A DNA stretch of 64,000 nucleotides from Tragulus kanchil (taxonomy: Eukaryota; Chordata; Mammalia; Artiodactyla; Tragulidae). This document shows, in pieces, positions 1 to 19,134 of this stretch. Numbering within the stretch: position 1 is the stretch's first letter; each line of letters starts with the position of its first letter. Location of the stretch: contig JAIOJX010000005.1 of NCBI GenBank assembly GCA_022376925.1, positions 91,547,001-91,611,000 on the forward strand, written 5' to 3'. The notes beneath the pieces were generated by a model. That model did no database searches and was not told the origin of the DNA. It saw only the letters and a list, made by a program, of their open reading frames with translations. The position numbers and the translations under genes are program-made.

Positions 1-122
<122 letters not shown>

Positions 123-140
123 AAAAAAATCTTGTTCTTA

Positions 141-1987
<1,847 letters not shown>

Positions 1988-2475
1988 CTGTTCAGTTCAA
2001 TTCAGTTGCTCATTCATGTCCAACTCTTTGTGCTTCCATGGACTGCAGCATGCCAGGCTTCCCTGTCCTTCACCATTTCCCAAAACTTGCCTAAATTCAT
2101 GTCTGTTGACTCAGTGATGCCTTCCAACCATCTCGTCGTCTGTCGCCCCTTTCTCCTTTTGCCTTCTATTTTTCCCAACATTGGGGTCCTTTCCAATGAG
2201 TTGTCTCTTCGCATTAGGTGGCCAAAAGTATTGGAGCTTCAGCTTCAGCATCAGTCCTTCCAATGAATATCCAGGGTCGATTTCTTTTAGGATTGACTGG
2301 TGGAACTCCTTGTAGTCCAGGGAACTCTCAAGTGTCTTCTCTGACACCACAGTTCAAAGGCATCAATTCTTCAGCACTCAGCTTTATTTGTGGTCCAGCT
2401 CTCACATCCATACATGACTACTTGGAAAACCATAGCTTTGACTATATGGACTTTTGTCAGCAAAGTGATGTTGGC
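1988..2475 (-). mobile_element. BovB (RTE) LINE 3' fragment
   Basis: Read on the - strand, the broken frames give the C-terminal BovB polymerase region, with KEFHQSILKEIDPGYSLEGLM and LMLKLKLQYFWP followed by GKIEGKRRKGRQTTRWLEGI and DREAWHAAVHGSTKSWT. These are typical of the ruminant BovB end. Frameshifts make it inactive. It is truncated at its 5' side, next to a Bov-tA SINE. Confidence 0.88.
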
Positions 2476-2499
2476 AAAATATTGTTAGGTGAGTTCAAT

Positions 2500-2692
2500 C
2501 CCTTGGTAACTCAGGGATAAAGAATCTGCCTGCCAAGGCAGGAGATGTGTGTTTGATCCCTGGCTCAGAAAGATCCCTTGGAGAAGGAGATGGCATCCCA
2601 CTCCAGTTTTCTTGCCTGGAGAACCTCATGGATCAGGGAGCCTACCAGGCTATAGTTCATGGGGTCACAGAGTTGGACACAAATGAGCACTA
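2500..2692 (+). mobile_element. Bov-tA SINE (copy 1)
   Basis: Contains the diagnostic TAAAGAATCTGCCTGCC, then CTCCAGTTTTCTTGCCTGGAG and GGGTCACAGAGTTGGACAC, in that order. Diverged from young copies. It is duplicated at 3569-3760 with a single-base G-run difference. Confidence 0.88.
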
Positions 2693-2984
2693 GCATACGT
2701 ACAGCCTATTGAGGATAATGCTGTCTCGTGAGTCTGTCAATGGAACCCTCCAGGCCTTAGAAAGTGCATTTCCTAGACTAAATTTCTGACTTTTCTAGAC
2801 TCAAATCCCTGATGACATTTGCCCATAATGCAGTTCTCTGATCAGGGGTCTCCAATTACCAATAGATGCTGCCACTGGGGACTCATCAGTTGGTGAACTG
2901 TCCTCTGGACTTCTCTGATGTTCCAAGAAGCTGGGTTTGTAGGTCAGCAGGTTTGGGTTTGTAGGAAAGGCCATTGTTTTGCTC

Positions 2985-3487
<503 letters not shown>

Positions 3488-3568
3488 TGATTTGGAGTGG
3501 AAGGTTAGAGATGGGTGGGCTTTTGTCAGCAAAGTGATGTTGGCAAAATATTGTTAGGTGAGTTCAAT

Positions 3569-3760
3569 CCCTTGGTAACTCAGGGATAAAGAATCTGCCT
3601 GCCAAGGCAGGAGATGTGTGTTTGATCCCTGGCTCAGAAAGATCCCTTGGAGAAGGAGATGGCATCCCACTCCAGTTTTCTTGCCTGGAGAACCTCATGG
3701 ATCAGGAGCCTACCAGGCTATAGTTCATGGGGTCACAGAGTTGGACACAAATGAGCACTA
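3569..3760 (+). mobile_element. Bov-tA SINE (duplicate copy 2)
   Basis: Same element as at 2500-2692, in the second unit of the tandem duplication. It differs by one G in the run near 3703. Confidence 0.86.
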
Positions 3761-4306
3761 GCATACGTACAGCCTATTGAGGATAATGCTGTCTCGTGAG
3801 TCTGTCAATGGAACCCTCCAGGCCTTAGAAAGTGCATTTCCTAGACTAAATTTCTGACTTTTCTAGACTCAAATCCCTGATGACATTTGCCCATAATGCA
3901 GTTCTCTGATCAGGGGTCTCCAATTACCAATAGATGCTGCCACTGGGGACTCATCAGTTGGTGAACTGTCCTCTGGACTTCTCTGATGTTCCAAGAAGCT
4001 GGGTTTGTAGGTCAGCAGGTTTGGGTTTGTAGGAAAGGCCATTGTTTTGCTCTGTTTTAATTTATTTTTTTAATTTGAGGAATATTGCTTTCCAATGTTG
4101 TGTTGGTTTCTGCCAACAGCAGTGTGAATTATCTATAATTGTTTTGTGTTTAATTTATATCTTTTTAAAAGAATTCTTCTTGGAGTGTAGATGATTTACA
4201 ATATTGTGTTAGTTTCAGATGTGCAGGAATGTGAATCAGTTATACATGTACATGTATCCACTTATTTTTAGATTCTGTTCCTATATAGGTCATTACAGAG
4301 TACTGA

Positions 4307-4555
<249 letters not shown>

Positions 4556-4588
4556 TGATTTGGAGTGGAAGGTTAGAGATGGGTGGGC

Positions 4589-5546
4589 TTTTCTGTCCTT
4601 CCTTTCTGAGTGCATCTCAGTGTCAAGGGACAGCTCCGGTTCCCTTGGCCATCCCAAGACCCGTCATTAATTGAGTCTCTCCTGAGTCCGTCTTATTCTC
4701 ACGTGCTATCAGCTGACCTCTGCTAAGCTAATTCCTTGTAACAAATTACAACTTTGATTTCCAATTTGATTTAATTATCGATCTCTCCTTTTCTTCCTCG
4801 GCAGGAGCCTGACTGTCACTACTGTTTCTAGGACTGAAATTGGGAAAGATTTTGAATTATAGTCATATTTGTTCTTTAACTTTTACTCATTTGCATTTCG
4901 ATAAGAACCTCTGAAGGACCCAAAGAGAAGAGTCTCTAATTGTGGAACAAAATGAGGGAGAGTTTTCCTTCACAATAAATTTCTTTCTGGTTGATGGATG
5001 AGTACCTATCAAGTGACATCTGTTCCTACCACTTTTAAGGATAAATCTTGATTCCATCCTTCCTCATCAGTGAGATACCAGCCTTTGTGTAACAGTGTTG
5101 CAATCATGAACTTTTCTTCTTACATAAGAAACAACAGAGTCAGAGCTAGGTGTCCAGATATCCCAAGCTAGTTTCATTGATTGTTTGTAATGTTGATTGT
5201 GGTGTGGAGAGAACTCACATCCATGTAGAATTGCAGAAAGATATTGGGTTTTTGGCAAAGAGCCCAGAAAACTTGTTATTAGAATAAAAGAGAACAGGGA
5301 ATAAGGTTTCATACATCTTAAAATATTTAAAGGCTCACTAAGCACTTGATTCAGAAGCAATCTGCAGGTCTCTGTAGTGTGTGTATATTCTGGGGAGGAA
5401 GCTAAGAGGAACATTCTTTTTTCCTGTTTTTCCTGTTCTGAGTTTCCCACAATGGCTGCAAATTCACTAAAATAGGGGTCATAAGGAGTAATTTTTAGCT
5501 TTGCACAATGGGAAAAAAAAAATCAGGTTAGTTTTCAAGACAGTCT
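4589..5546. other. FAM13C intron, no recognised element
   Basis: Single-copy intron. A decoy acceptor near 4804 (pyrimidine tract then CGGCAG) is followed by a stop after eight codons. No exon or repeat is recognised. Confidence 0.5.
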
Positions 5547-5949
5547 TTTTTTCATTCTTTATTTTAAAGGTTTTACAGAGTTTTGTTGTTCACAGACATG
5601 TATGTTCCCAAATCAGTCATATGCATATCCATGGTCTCCACCCCCCAAGCTCCCCCCATTCAACCACTCTGGACCATTGCCCCATGCCATTTTAAGTGCT
5701 CCTATTCCCTTAGCACACTGACAATAGCTATCTTTTCCACACATGACAATATAGGTTTCCATGTTACTCCCTCCCTGTTTCTTCCCCACAATGTCCATAT
5801 GTCTATGCTCTGTCTGTTTTTCCATGAGTTCACTGCATGTGTTATCAAGACCATCCTACTAGATTCCATATATATGTGTTAGTATACTGTATTTGTCTTT
5901 CTCTTTTTGACTTACTTAACCTTTTATGATAGGTTCTAGAGCCAGCCAC

Positions 5950-8900
5950 TTCATTAGGACTGAGTCTTCTGCATTTCTTTTAACAGCTGAGTAGTATTCC
6001 ATTGTATATATGTAACAGAGTTTTTTTTATCCATTCGTTCATCGATGGACATCTAGGTTGCTTCCAAGTTCTAGCTACTGTATAGAGAGCTGCAATGAAC
6101 ATTGGGGTACAGGTGCTTCTTTCAGTTTTGATTTCATCAGGATATAAGCCTAATAGTGGGATTGCTGGGTCATAGGGTGCTTCTATTTTTAGTTTTTTAA
6201 GGAATCTCCATACTGTCTTCCATAGAGACCGGATCAATTGACATTCCCACCAGCAATGCTAGAGGGTTCCCTTTCTTCCACACCCTCTCCAGCATTTATT
6301 GTCTGTCGATTTGTGGATAATGGCCATTCTGACGGGTGTGAGGCGATATCTCATTGTAGTTTTAATTTGCATTTCTCTAATGATAAGTGAGGTTGAGCAC
6401 CGTTTCATGTGCTTTTGGGCCATCTGTATGTCCTCTTTGGAGAGGCGTCTCTTTAGATCTTTTTCCCATTTTTTGATTGGGTTGTTCGTTTTTCCTGTGC
6501 TGAGTTGTAGATTTTGGAGATTAATTCTTTGTCTGTTATTTCATTTGCTATGATTTTCTCCCACTCTGTGGGGTGTCTGTTCAGCTTTTCTGTGATTTCT
6601 TTTGCTGTACAAAAGCTTTTAAGTTTCATGAGGTCCCACATGTTCATTTTTCTTTTCAGTTCTGCTATTTTAGTAGGTGGGTCAGAGAAGATCTTGCTTT
6701 GATTTATGTCCTTGAGGGTTTTGCCTGTATTCTCCTCTAAGAGTTTGATGGTTTCTGGTCTTCCATTTAGGTCTTTAATCCATTTTGAGTTGATCTTAGT
6801 GTATGGTGTCAGGGAATGTTCCAATTTCATTTTTTTGCATGTAGCTGTCCAATTCTCCCAGCACCACTTGTTAAAGAGGCTGTCTTTGCCCTGTTTTAGG
6901 TTTTTGCCTCCTTTGTCAAAAATAAGGTACCCATAGCTGCTTGGACCTATCTCTGGGTTCTCTATCTTGTTCCATTGGTCTATATTTCTGTGTTTGTGCC
7001 AGTACCATACTGTCTTGATGACTGTTGCTTTGTAGTAGAGTCTGAAGTTGGGGAGGGTGATTCCTCCAGCTCCATTTTTCTTTCTCAGGATTGCTTTGGC
7101 TATTCGTGGTCTTTTGTGTTTCCATATGAACTGTGTTATTCTTTTTTGGTCTAGTTTTGTGAAAAATGTCAATGGTAGTTGAATAGGTATTGCATTGAAT
7201 CTGTAGATGGTATTTGGTAGTATGGTCATTTTCACAATATTGATTCTTCCGACCCAGGAACATGGAATATCTCTCCATCTGTTTAAGTCTTCTTTAATTT
7301 CTTTCATGAGTGTCTTGTAATTTTCTGTGTACAGTTCTTTTGTTTCTTTGGGTAGGTTTATTCCTAGGTATTTGATTCTTTTGGTTGCAGTGGTGAAGGG
7401 GATTGCCTCTTTTGATTTCATCTTCTGATTTTTCATTGTTTGTGTATAGGAATGCCAGTGATTTCTGTGTGTTGACTTTGTATCCTGCGACTTTGCTGAT
7501 CGTTGATTAACTCTAGTAGCTTTGTAATAGAGTCTTTGGGATTTTCTATGTATAATATCATGTCATCTGCAAAAAGAGAGAGCTTGACTTCTTCCTTTCT
7601 AATATGGATTCCTTTTATTTCTTTCTCTTCGCTTATTGCTGTTGCTAGAGCTTCTAAGACTGTGTTGAATAGTAGTGGTGAAAGTGGACACCCCTGTCTT
7701 GTTCATGATCTTAGAGGGAATGCTTTCAGTTTTTCATCGTTGAGCATAATGTTCGCTGTGGGCTTCTCATAGATGCCTTTTATTATGTTGAGATAGGTTC
7801 CTTCTATGCCCATTTTCTGAAGAGTTTTTTTTTATCATAAATGGATGTTGTACTTTGTCGAAGGCTTTTTCTGCATCTATTGAGATGATCATGTGATTTT
7901 TGTCTCTCAATTTGTTGATATGGTGTGTCACATTGATTGATTTGCTGATATTGAAGAATCCTTGCTTGCCTGGGATGAACCTGACTTGATTGTGATGTAT
8001 GAGTTTTTTGATGTGTCGTTGAATTCTGTTTGCTAGGATTTTGTTGAGGATCTTGGCATCTAAGTTCATCAGTGAAATTGACCTCTAATTTTCCTTTTTT
8101 GTGTTGTCTTTGCCTGGTTTTCATAACAGGGTGATGGTAGCCTCGTAGAATGTGCTTGGAAGTGTTCCTTCCTGTGCAATTGTTTGAAAGAGTTTTAGAA
8201 GGACAGGCATTAGGTCTTCTTTAAATGTTTGGTAGAATTTGGCTGTGAAGCCATCTGGCCCTGGGCTTTTATTTTTGGGTAGATTTTTGATAACGAAGTC
8301 GACTTCTGAGCTTGTGATTGGGTTGTTCAAAGTTTCTGATTCTTCCTGGCTCAGTCTCAGGAGATTAATCTTCCCCAAGAAACTGTCCATTTCTTCCAGG
8401 TTGTCCAGTTTGTTGCCATAGAGTTGCTCTTAATAGTCTCTTAGAATCCTTTGGATTTCTGCATTATCTGTTTTAATCTCTCCTTTTTCGTTTTTGATTT
8501 TGTTGATCTGGTTCTTTTCTCTCTTTCTCTTGATGAGTCTGGCCAGTGGCTTGTCAATTTTGTTTATCTTTTCAAAGAACCAGCTTTTTGTTTTATTTAT
8601 CTTTACTATAGTTTCTTTCATTTCTTTCTCATTTATTTCTGCTCTAATATTTATGGTTTCTCTTCTTCTGCTGGCTTTGGGATGTTTTTCTTCTTCTTTC
8701 CCCAATTGTTTTAAGCATAGGTTTAGGTCATCTGCTTCATATTTTCCTAGTTTCTTGAGGTAGGATTGTATAGCTATAAGTTTCCTTTTAGAACTGCTTT
8801 TACGGTATTCCATAGGTTGTGCATGGTCGTGTGTTCATTGTCAATTTCTTCTTTGAATATTTAAATTTTTCTTCTGATTTGCTCAGTAATCAGTTGGTTT

Positions 8901-9640
8901 TTTAGGTATGTGTTGTTTAATCTCCATGTGTTTGTGTTTTTAGCAGTTTTCTCCTGTAGTTGATCTCTAGTCTCATTACATTGTGGTCCGCAAAGATGGC
9001 TGAGGTACTTTCAGTTTTCTTGAATTGACTGAGCTTTGATTTGTGGCCCAAGATGTGGTCTATCCTGGAGAATGTTCCATGAGCACTTGAGAAGAAAGTG
9101 TATTCTTCTGCTTTTGGATGGAACGTCCTAAAGATATCGATGAGGTCCATTTCTTCTAGTGTGGCATTTAAGGCTTGTGTTTCTTTATTAATTTTCTGTT
9201 TGGATGATCTGTCCATTCGTGTGAGAGAAGTGTTAAAGTCTCCTACTATTACTGTGTTATTGTTGATTTCCTCTTTTGTGTCTAAAAGTACCTGTCTTAT
9301 GTATTAAGGTGCCCTTGTGTTGGGTGCGTAGATATTCATGACTGTTATGTCTTCCTCTTGGATAGATCCCTTAATCATTATGTAGTGACCTGCCTTGTCT
9401 CTTAGAATCTTCTTTGCTTTAGAGTCTATTTTGTCTGAGATGAGCATTGCTACTCCAGCTTTCTTTTGATTTCCATTTGCATGGAATATCTTTTTCCAGC
9501 CTCTCACTTTCAGTCTATTAGTGTCTATAGGTCTGAAGTGGGTCTCTTGTAAACAGCATATATATGGGTCATGTTTCTTGATCCATTCAGCCAACCTGTG
9601 TCATTTGGTTGGAGCATTGTCCATTTAGGTTCAAAGTAAT
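5950..9640 (-). pseudogene. L1 ORF2 (endonuclease and reverse transcriptase), broken
   Basis: Frames on the - strand, in order: the endonuclease at 9304-9594 (WIKKHDPYICCLQETHF) and 8917-9216 (RIDHILGHKSKLSQF); RT at 8121-8390 ([19 protein letters not shown]) and 7767-8069 ([15 protein letters not shown]); the catalytic FADD at 7562-7573; the thumb and C-terminal region at 6453-7436 ([13 protein letters not shown] motif reads as [10 protein letters not shown]); and the tail at 5980-6237 (PYDPAIPLLGLYP). The frames are separated by stops and frameshifts. The catalytic core is visible but no intact protein can be made. Confidence 0.93.
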
Positions 9641-11575
9641 TATTGATACGAATGTTCCTATTGTCATTTTCTTAGAAGTTTGGGATTTGATTTGTAAGAC
9701 TTCTCCTACTCTTGTATTTACTGTCTATATCAGGCCCTTTAACACTTGTTGTAGGGCTGGTTTTGTGGTACAGAATTCTTTTAGTTTTTGCTTGTCTGTG
9801 AAGCTTTTGACTTCACCATCAATTCTTAATGAGATTCTTGCTGGCTAGAGAATTCTTGGTTGGAGGTTATTCTCTTTTAGCTGTTTAAATGTGTCTTGCC
9901 ATTCTCTTCTGGCCTGCAGGGTTTCTGTGGAAAGATCCGCAGTTAGACATATGGGGTTTCCTTTATATGTTATTTGTTGTTTGCTCTGAGCTGCTTTTAG
10001 TAATCTGTCTTTATATTTAGTCTGTGTTAGTTTGATTAGAATGTGCCTTGGTGTGTTTCTTCTGGGGTTTCTCCTGTATGGAACTCTTTGTGCTTCTTGG
10101 ACTTGGTTGACTATTTCCTTTCCCATGTTGGGGAAGTTTTCAACTATAACCTCTTCAAGAATTTTTTTGTAGCCTTTCTTCCCCTCTTCTTCTTCTGGAA
10201 ATCCTGTTATTCTAATGTTGGTGCCTTTGCTATTGTCCCATAGGTCTCTGCAGCTATCCTCAGTTCTTTTAATTCTTTAAGCTTTGTTCTGTTCTTCAGC
10301 ACTTATTTCCACCATTCTGTCTTCTAGCTCACTTATCCGTTCTTCTGCCTCTTATACTCTACTGTTGAGACCTTCTATAGTATTTTTGAGTTCAGCAATT
10401 GAGTTGGTGATCTCTGTTTACTTATTTTTCATTACTTCATGTCTCTTCTCAGTACACTAATTTCCTCTAATATTAGGTTTTGGTGTTTCGCATCCTCATT
10501 AGTATAGCTTTTCTAAATTCTCTTTCCATTTGCATGGAATATCTTTTCCAGCCTCTCACTTTCAGTCTATTAGTGTCTATAGGTCTGAAGTGGGTCTCTT
10601 GTAAACAGCATATATATGGGTCATGTTTCTTGATCCATTCAGCCAACCTGTGTCATTTGGTTGGAGCATTGTCCATTTAGGTTCAAAGTAATTATTGATA
10701 CGAATGTTCCTATTGTCATTTTCTTAGAAGTTTGGGATTTGATTTGTAAGACTTCTCCTACTCTTGTATTTACTGTCTATATCAGGCCCTTTAACACTTG
10801 TTGTAGGGCTGGTTTTGTGGTACAGAATTCTTTTAGTTTTTGCTTGTCTGTGAAGCTTTTGACTTCACCATCAATTCTTAATGAGATTCTTGCTGGCTAG
10901 AGAATTCTTGGTTGGAGGTTATTCTCTTTTAGCTGTTTAAATGTGTCTTGCCATTCTCTTCTGGCCTGCAGGGTTTCTGTGGAAAGATCCGCAGTTAGAC
11001 ATATGGGGTTTCCTTTATATGTTATTTGTTGTTTGCTCTGAGCTGCTTTTAGTAATCTGTCTTTATATTTAGTCTGTGTTAGTTTGATTAGAATGTGCCT
11101 TGGTGTGTTTCTTCTGGGGTTTCTCCTGTATGGAACTCTTTGTGCTTCTTGGACTTGGTTGACTATTTCCTTTCCCATGTTGGGGAAGTTTTCAACTATA
11201 ACCTCTTCAAGAATTTTTTCGTAGCCTTTCTTCCCCTCTTCTTCTTCTGGAAATCCTGTTATTCTAATGTTGGTGCCTTTGCTATTGTCCCATAGGTCTC
11301 TGCAGCTATCCTCAGTTCTTTTAATTCTTTAAGCTTTGTTCTGTTCTTCAGCACTTATTTCCACCATTCTGTCTTCTAGCTCACTTATCCGTTCTTCTGC
11401 CTCTTATACTCTACTGTTGAGACCTTCTATAGTATTTTTGAGTTCAGCAATTGAGTTGGTGATCTCTGTTTACTTATTTTTCATTACTTCATGTCTCTTC
11501 TCAGTACACTAATTTCCTCTAATATTAGGTTTTTGGTGTTTCGCATCCTCATTAGTATAGCTTTTCTAAATTCTC
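9470..11575 (+). repeat. Tandem duplication, period about 1053 (inside L1)
   Basis: Unit 1 runs 9470-10522, unit 2 10523-11575. Differences are T-run lengths (near 9491/10543 and 10478/11531) and one T/C change. The junction shares CTTTCC. The repeat covers L1 ORF1 and the ORF2 start. Confidence 0.95.
9845..10522 (-). pseudogene. L1 ORF1, duplicated N-truncated copy
   Basis: Repeats 10897-11575 with a few single-base differences (for example TTTTTTT versus TTTTTTC near 10168 and 11220). It lacks the N-terminal part because the tandem unit ends at 10522. The arrangement of two ORF1 copies with a piece of ORF2 between them is not normal L1 structure and comes from the duplication. Confidence 0.85.
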
Positions 11576-11642
11576 TTTCCGATAATTTGTGTATCTCCTC
11601 CTCTGTCATTTGAAGCTGTGTTTCTCTAGCTTGGTCCTTCAT
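10897..11642 (-). pseudogene. L1 ORF1 (RNA-binding protein), copy with N-terminus
   Basis: The - strand reads from a candidate Met at 11642 (MKDQARETQLQMTEEE) to the C-terminal domain at 10897-11178 (RRNPRRNTPRHILIKL, KDRLLKAAQSKQQITYKG). The middle includes the conserved ITGFPEEE stretch of L1 ORF1. Stops between the parts mark it as decayed. The C-terminal two thirds are repeated at 9845-10522. Confidence 0.85.
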
Positions 11643-13658
11643 TTGTGCAGTGTTTCTCTGTCATTTCATTATTAGGTTAATGTTTGTTTCTTTGTGTGTG
11701 TCTGTGTGTGTGGAGTTCTTTTTCCCCCACCAGGCTTCTTGGTATAATTCTCTCTTCTTTTGGGCTCCTGTCCTTATAGAAGGGTTCAGTGGTTTGTGTC
11801 TTGGGTGGTGTTAGGTCTTGTTTACTGGCGAATAATCTCTATAGTTGTATGTTTTTTGATAGTGTGGGGTCTTGGAATCAGGGCTTCCGCTCCGATGATC
11901 CTTGGTTTGATGATTGGTCAGAGGGTGTAGGCTCTATGTCTGGTTTGCTATGGTGTTCTGTAATATTAGTTCAGATAATAGCATATGAGGAACAAAATGT
12001 GCATCCCTGATGGGTGACAGTCATAAAAGCATGCAGATGTTTTCTAACATAGTCATAAGATATATATACATACACAGCAATAACCACCTCTGACCAGTCT
12101 TACAGAGATAAAACATAGGAAATTTTTCTGGCAAACGACGCAATCAAAGATGATACTTGCCCGTTAAGCTCTGAATTAATTAAAATAGTCCCTGGAAAAA
12201 TAGATCCGGGGCAAGGTCCTGGCTTGGACTATTTCATTGAAAGCAATTTTTAGCTAAGACGTGTGTTGGGGTGAGGAGTAGGAGAGTGTATGGGTAATGA
12301 GAAGGAATAGATTCGTCTTGGAAGGATTTTATAGGGTTATGTAGCCAAGATTAGTGTGTTGTATTGTTTAGTGCAGCTGGAAGAGAACAGTGGAGACAGG
12401 ACGATAGGATATATTTATCTAGAGGATAGTGGTAGATAGGAGAAAGTTTTACATTTAGAACATAGAGGGAGGAAGCAGTGGCAAAGAGGAAAGAAAATTA
12501 GAAGTTTCCAAGAAATAAAATTAAAAAAATAATAAAAAATTGAAAATCAAAAAAAAAGGAAATTAAAAATTAAAAAGGGAAGAAAAACTGAATATGAAGA
12601 GACAAAATTAAAAAAATGAAAAAAAAAAATTCCCAAACCTGGTGGATCAATCAAATAAACAGAACCGTCCACAACAAATAAACAAACAAAGATAGCTAAA
12701 TACTGTCCCTGATTTTTATCCTCTCATCTCTCTGGTGGAAACCAATCTGCTCTCAATGGTGTTGTCTTGGTGATGTAGTCTTTCCCTTATAGCGCCAGTT
12801 GCTATGGTTTCTGTTTTTGTTTTCATCCAAATAAGGCTTTGCTGCGAGCTCAAGTGCTGGCCAGGGCGGCGGGCTGATCCCAGTCTGTTGGGTGGGGGCC
12901 CCGGCTCACCCAATCCCTAGTTGGAGGGGGTCACCCCAACTCTACCGCGCACCCACCGGTAGCCTCCAATCCCGGCTCTTCGTCTGGCTTTCTCCGCTGC
13001 GGCTGCAGCTCTAGGGGTACACCGGCTCCTCTGCCACTGGAGCACTGCACACTGCCGGTTACACGTTCAAGTCCCAAAGGCGGGCATGAACTTTCCCATC
13101 CCGCTGGAGCCCGGTCCCTGGTCAACAATCCGTGGGCGACTTCCCCTCTCCATTCAGCAAACCCCCACTAGGAGTGTTTGAACTTACTGGTGCCAGGCGG
13201 AAAGTCACGATTTTCGCCCGGCCAAGCTATGCGATTTTCGCGCTGGGTGCTCCTGCACTCCACAGGGAACTTCTTAACTGCATTCCGGACGCCCCCTCTC
13301 CAGTTTCTAATCTTCGCACTGTCTTAATTTCTGCCGGCGACTCAGCCGAATTTTTGGAATTTTTGTGCTGAGCACTGCCTTCTCTCCCTGGAACGCTCTG
13401 CTCAGGCTCTCTTTTAAGGCACTTCCTAGCACGTTTTCCCCTGGTCTGGCGTGGGAATTAGGATAGAGGGTTCTCAGAACAGGAGCTCTGGGAAAGTTCT
13501 GGCTGTGCACTCTTAGACCCTCGTAGACTTAAAGAGTTCTTCTGTCGTCTAGCGGCTGGTTTGTTGTTGGTGTTTCACTTCTTGATTAGTTCTGGTGATT
13601 CTGTTGGGGAGCTGGTGAAATCTTCCCCTCATTCCTCTGCTATCTTGGTCCCCCTCCT

Positions 13659-14120
13659 CTTAATAGATTCTTAAACATGGCATAACTGCGAGACTTGTCA
13701 CTAATACTGCCCACATTTCTAGCTACGGTTAACAGTGTTTAAGATGTCTTCTTGAGTACGCCTGTATAGCTCTTTGTATTAATACATATCAAAAGAACCA
13801 CTAATCTTGAGCATGTATTTGAGTTACCAGAGTGGGTATATTTGCCATTCTTCTCACCTAGTTTCTCTTTTCCATAGAAAATTCACTTTTATAATCTGAA
13901 AAGAAATCAAGGTGAATGATTTGTATGAACAGAGTCATATTCTTCTAAAATTAAAACCATATTTTTATTGGCACATTCAAGTGTGATTAGCTACTAGGGA
14001 GGACATACACACCTCTGCATGTGTGTTTGTTGGCGAAAACTTCTCACTATTCCTTTAAAGATCTGGTGGTAACACTACCACTACTATCATCACCTCTGCC
14101 AGTCATAATGGTAATAATAA
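13659..14120. other. FAM13C intron, no recognised element
   Basis: Single-copy intron between the L1 5' end and a MIR. Nothing recognised. Confidence 0.45.
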
Positions 14121-14320
14121 TATTTTAAGCTCTAGCTAACATATCTATAGCATTTAGAATGTTCCTGGAACTCTTTAAGTGCTTCACATGTATTCACTGA
14201 TTTATCCCTCACAGAAACCCTATGAGGGAGATGGTATTAAATCCTCATTTGGTAGATGAAATTGAGGCATGAGGAGGCTAAGTAATTTGCCCAAGTCCAT
14301 ACTCATCTAGTTAATTTTTA
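14120..14320 (+). mobile_element. MIR SINE
   Basis: An ancient mammalian MIR is visible from the series GTTCCTGGAACTC..GTGCTTCACATG, CCTCACAGAAACCCTATGAG, then ATTGAGGCATGAGGAGGCTAAG and TTTGCCCAAG. A partial repeat of its 3' part is at 15287-15405 because of the tandem duplication. Confidence 0.85.
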
Positions 14321-14672
14321 CTTTAATGCTACTCCAGGAGGACATTGAGTCTAAATAGTGAGGAGTTGAAATCTGGGCATGGGGATCCCCTTTACTCACT
14401 GGCTTCTCAGAGTGTTATCAGGTATTTGTTCAGCTTGGAGGCTGTGACTGATAGGAGCTAAAGCTTCCAGTTCATAGTATTCCCCAGAAAGGATGTGGTC
14501 ATAAACCACGAGCAGAGGTAAGGGAGGAAGCGCTGGTTTGTATCAGTCAGTTGTCTACACAGATAAGAATGACCTGACCATGAGGTGTTGGGTGTGGCTG
14601 GTCCACAAGGGTGATTGAGGGTTAGTTAGACTGTAGGGGGCGCTGGGAGTAGTGAGGAGTATACAAAAATGA

Positions 14673-15044
<372 letters not shown>

Positions 15045-15760
15045 TAAAATTGTGACAGTGTGCTCCAGGGAGTTTTGGATTCTCATCCACTTGAGCCTTC
15101 TTTAACCTTGTCTCCTGCCTAGATCAGAGGCCTTATCTTCAAATGAAGGGTCCTGGGTCTCCTACGTTGTTTGATCCCATTTAATACATCTCCTTCTAAG
15201 GAAACTGAGGAATTTCAGTCTCCACAGTCAAACTTCATTGCCAGGAACATTTTGAGGTGTAGAGTCTTCACCTCCCCATGTTCTTGGATTTATCCCTCAC
15301 AGAAACCCTATGAGGGAGATGGTATTAAATCCTCATTTGGTAGATGAAATTGAGGCATGAGGAGGCTAAGTAATTTGCCCAAGTCCATACTCATCTAGTT
15401 AATTTTTACTTTAATGCTACTCCAGGAGGACATTGAGTCTAAATAGTGAGGAGTTGAAATCTGGGCATGGGGATCCCCTTTACTCACTGGCTTCTCAGAG
15501 TGTTATCAGGTATTTGTTCAGCTTGGAGGCTGTGACTGATAGGAGCTAAAGCTTCCAGTTCATAGTATTCCCCAGAAAGGATGTGGTCATAAACCACGAG
15601 CAGAGGTAAGGGAGGAAGCGCTGGTTTGTATCAGTCAGTTGTCTACACAGATAAGAATGACCTGACCATGAGGTGTTGGGTGTGGCTGGTCCACAAGGGT
15701 GATTGAGGGTTAGTTAGACTGTAGGGGGCGCTGGGAGTAGTGAGGAGTATACAAAAATGA

Positions 15761-18877
<3,117 letters not shown>

Positions 18878-19134
18878 TAGTACCACATAAACCTCTTTGT
18901 GAGTCTGGCTCTGAAACTGCAGTCAGATGAGTTCTTGGTGGGCTGTTGGCTATGACTTAGGGTGCTGCCACGGTTCTAGAGTACTGCCATTCTGGAGGTA
19001 ATAGTGTTGTGTGCTGATGAGAGACAGATGGCAAAGATGCTAGGGTATATCTTATCTCTTTTTCCCTTTCTTTCCCCTGGTAAGTCAGCAAATGAACCCA
19101 TAACTAGAGTGACAGCCTCATTTTACTGTGAGTG

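Larger units (their letters stand above)
5547..13658 (-). mobile_element. Near-complete ruminant L1 LINE, antisense in FAM13C intron
   Basis: The - strand carries an L1 from its 5' end (GGACCAAGATAGCAGAGG at about 13.64 kb) to the A-rich 3' end at about 5547. Order on the - strand: GC-rich 5' UTR (about 13.66-11.65 kb, with A-rich patches near 12.5 kb), ORF1, a short spacer, ORF2 and the 3' UTR. Both ORFs are interrupted, so it is inactive. A 1.05 kb tandem repeat inside it (9470-11575) inflates the length to 8.1 kb; without it the element is about 7.1 kb. I could not find convincing target-site duplications at the two ends. Confidence 0.92.

Noticed and set aside
4795..4832. Acceptor-like CCTCGGCAG with a short open frame after exon B
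   Set aside because: Only eight codons to a stop, no donor needed and no known FAM13C exon. Probably a decoy site.
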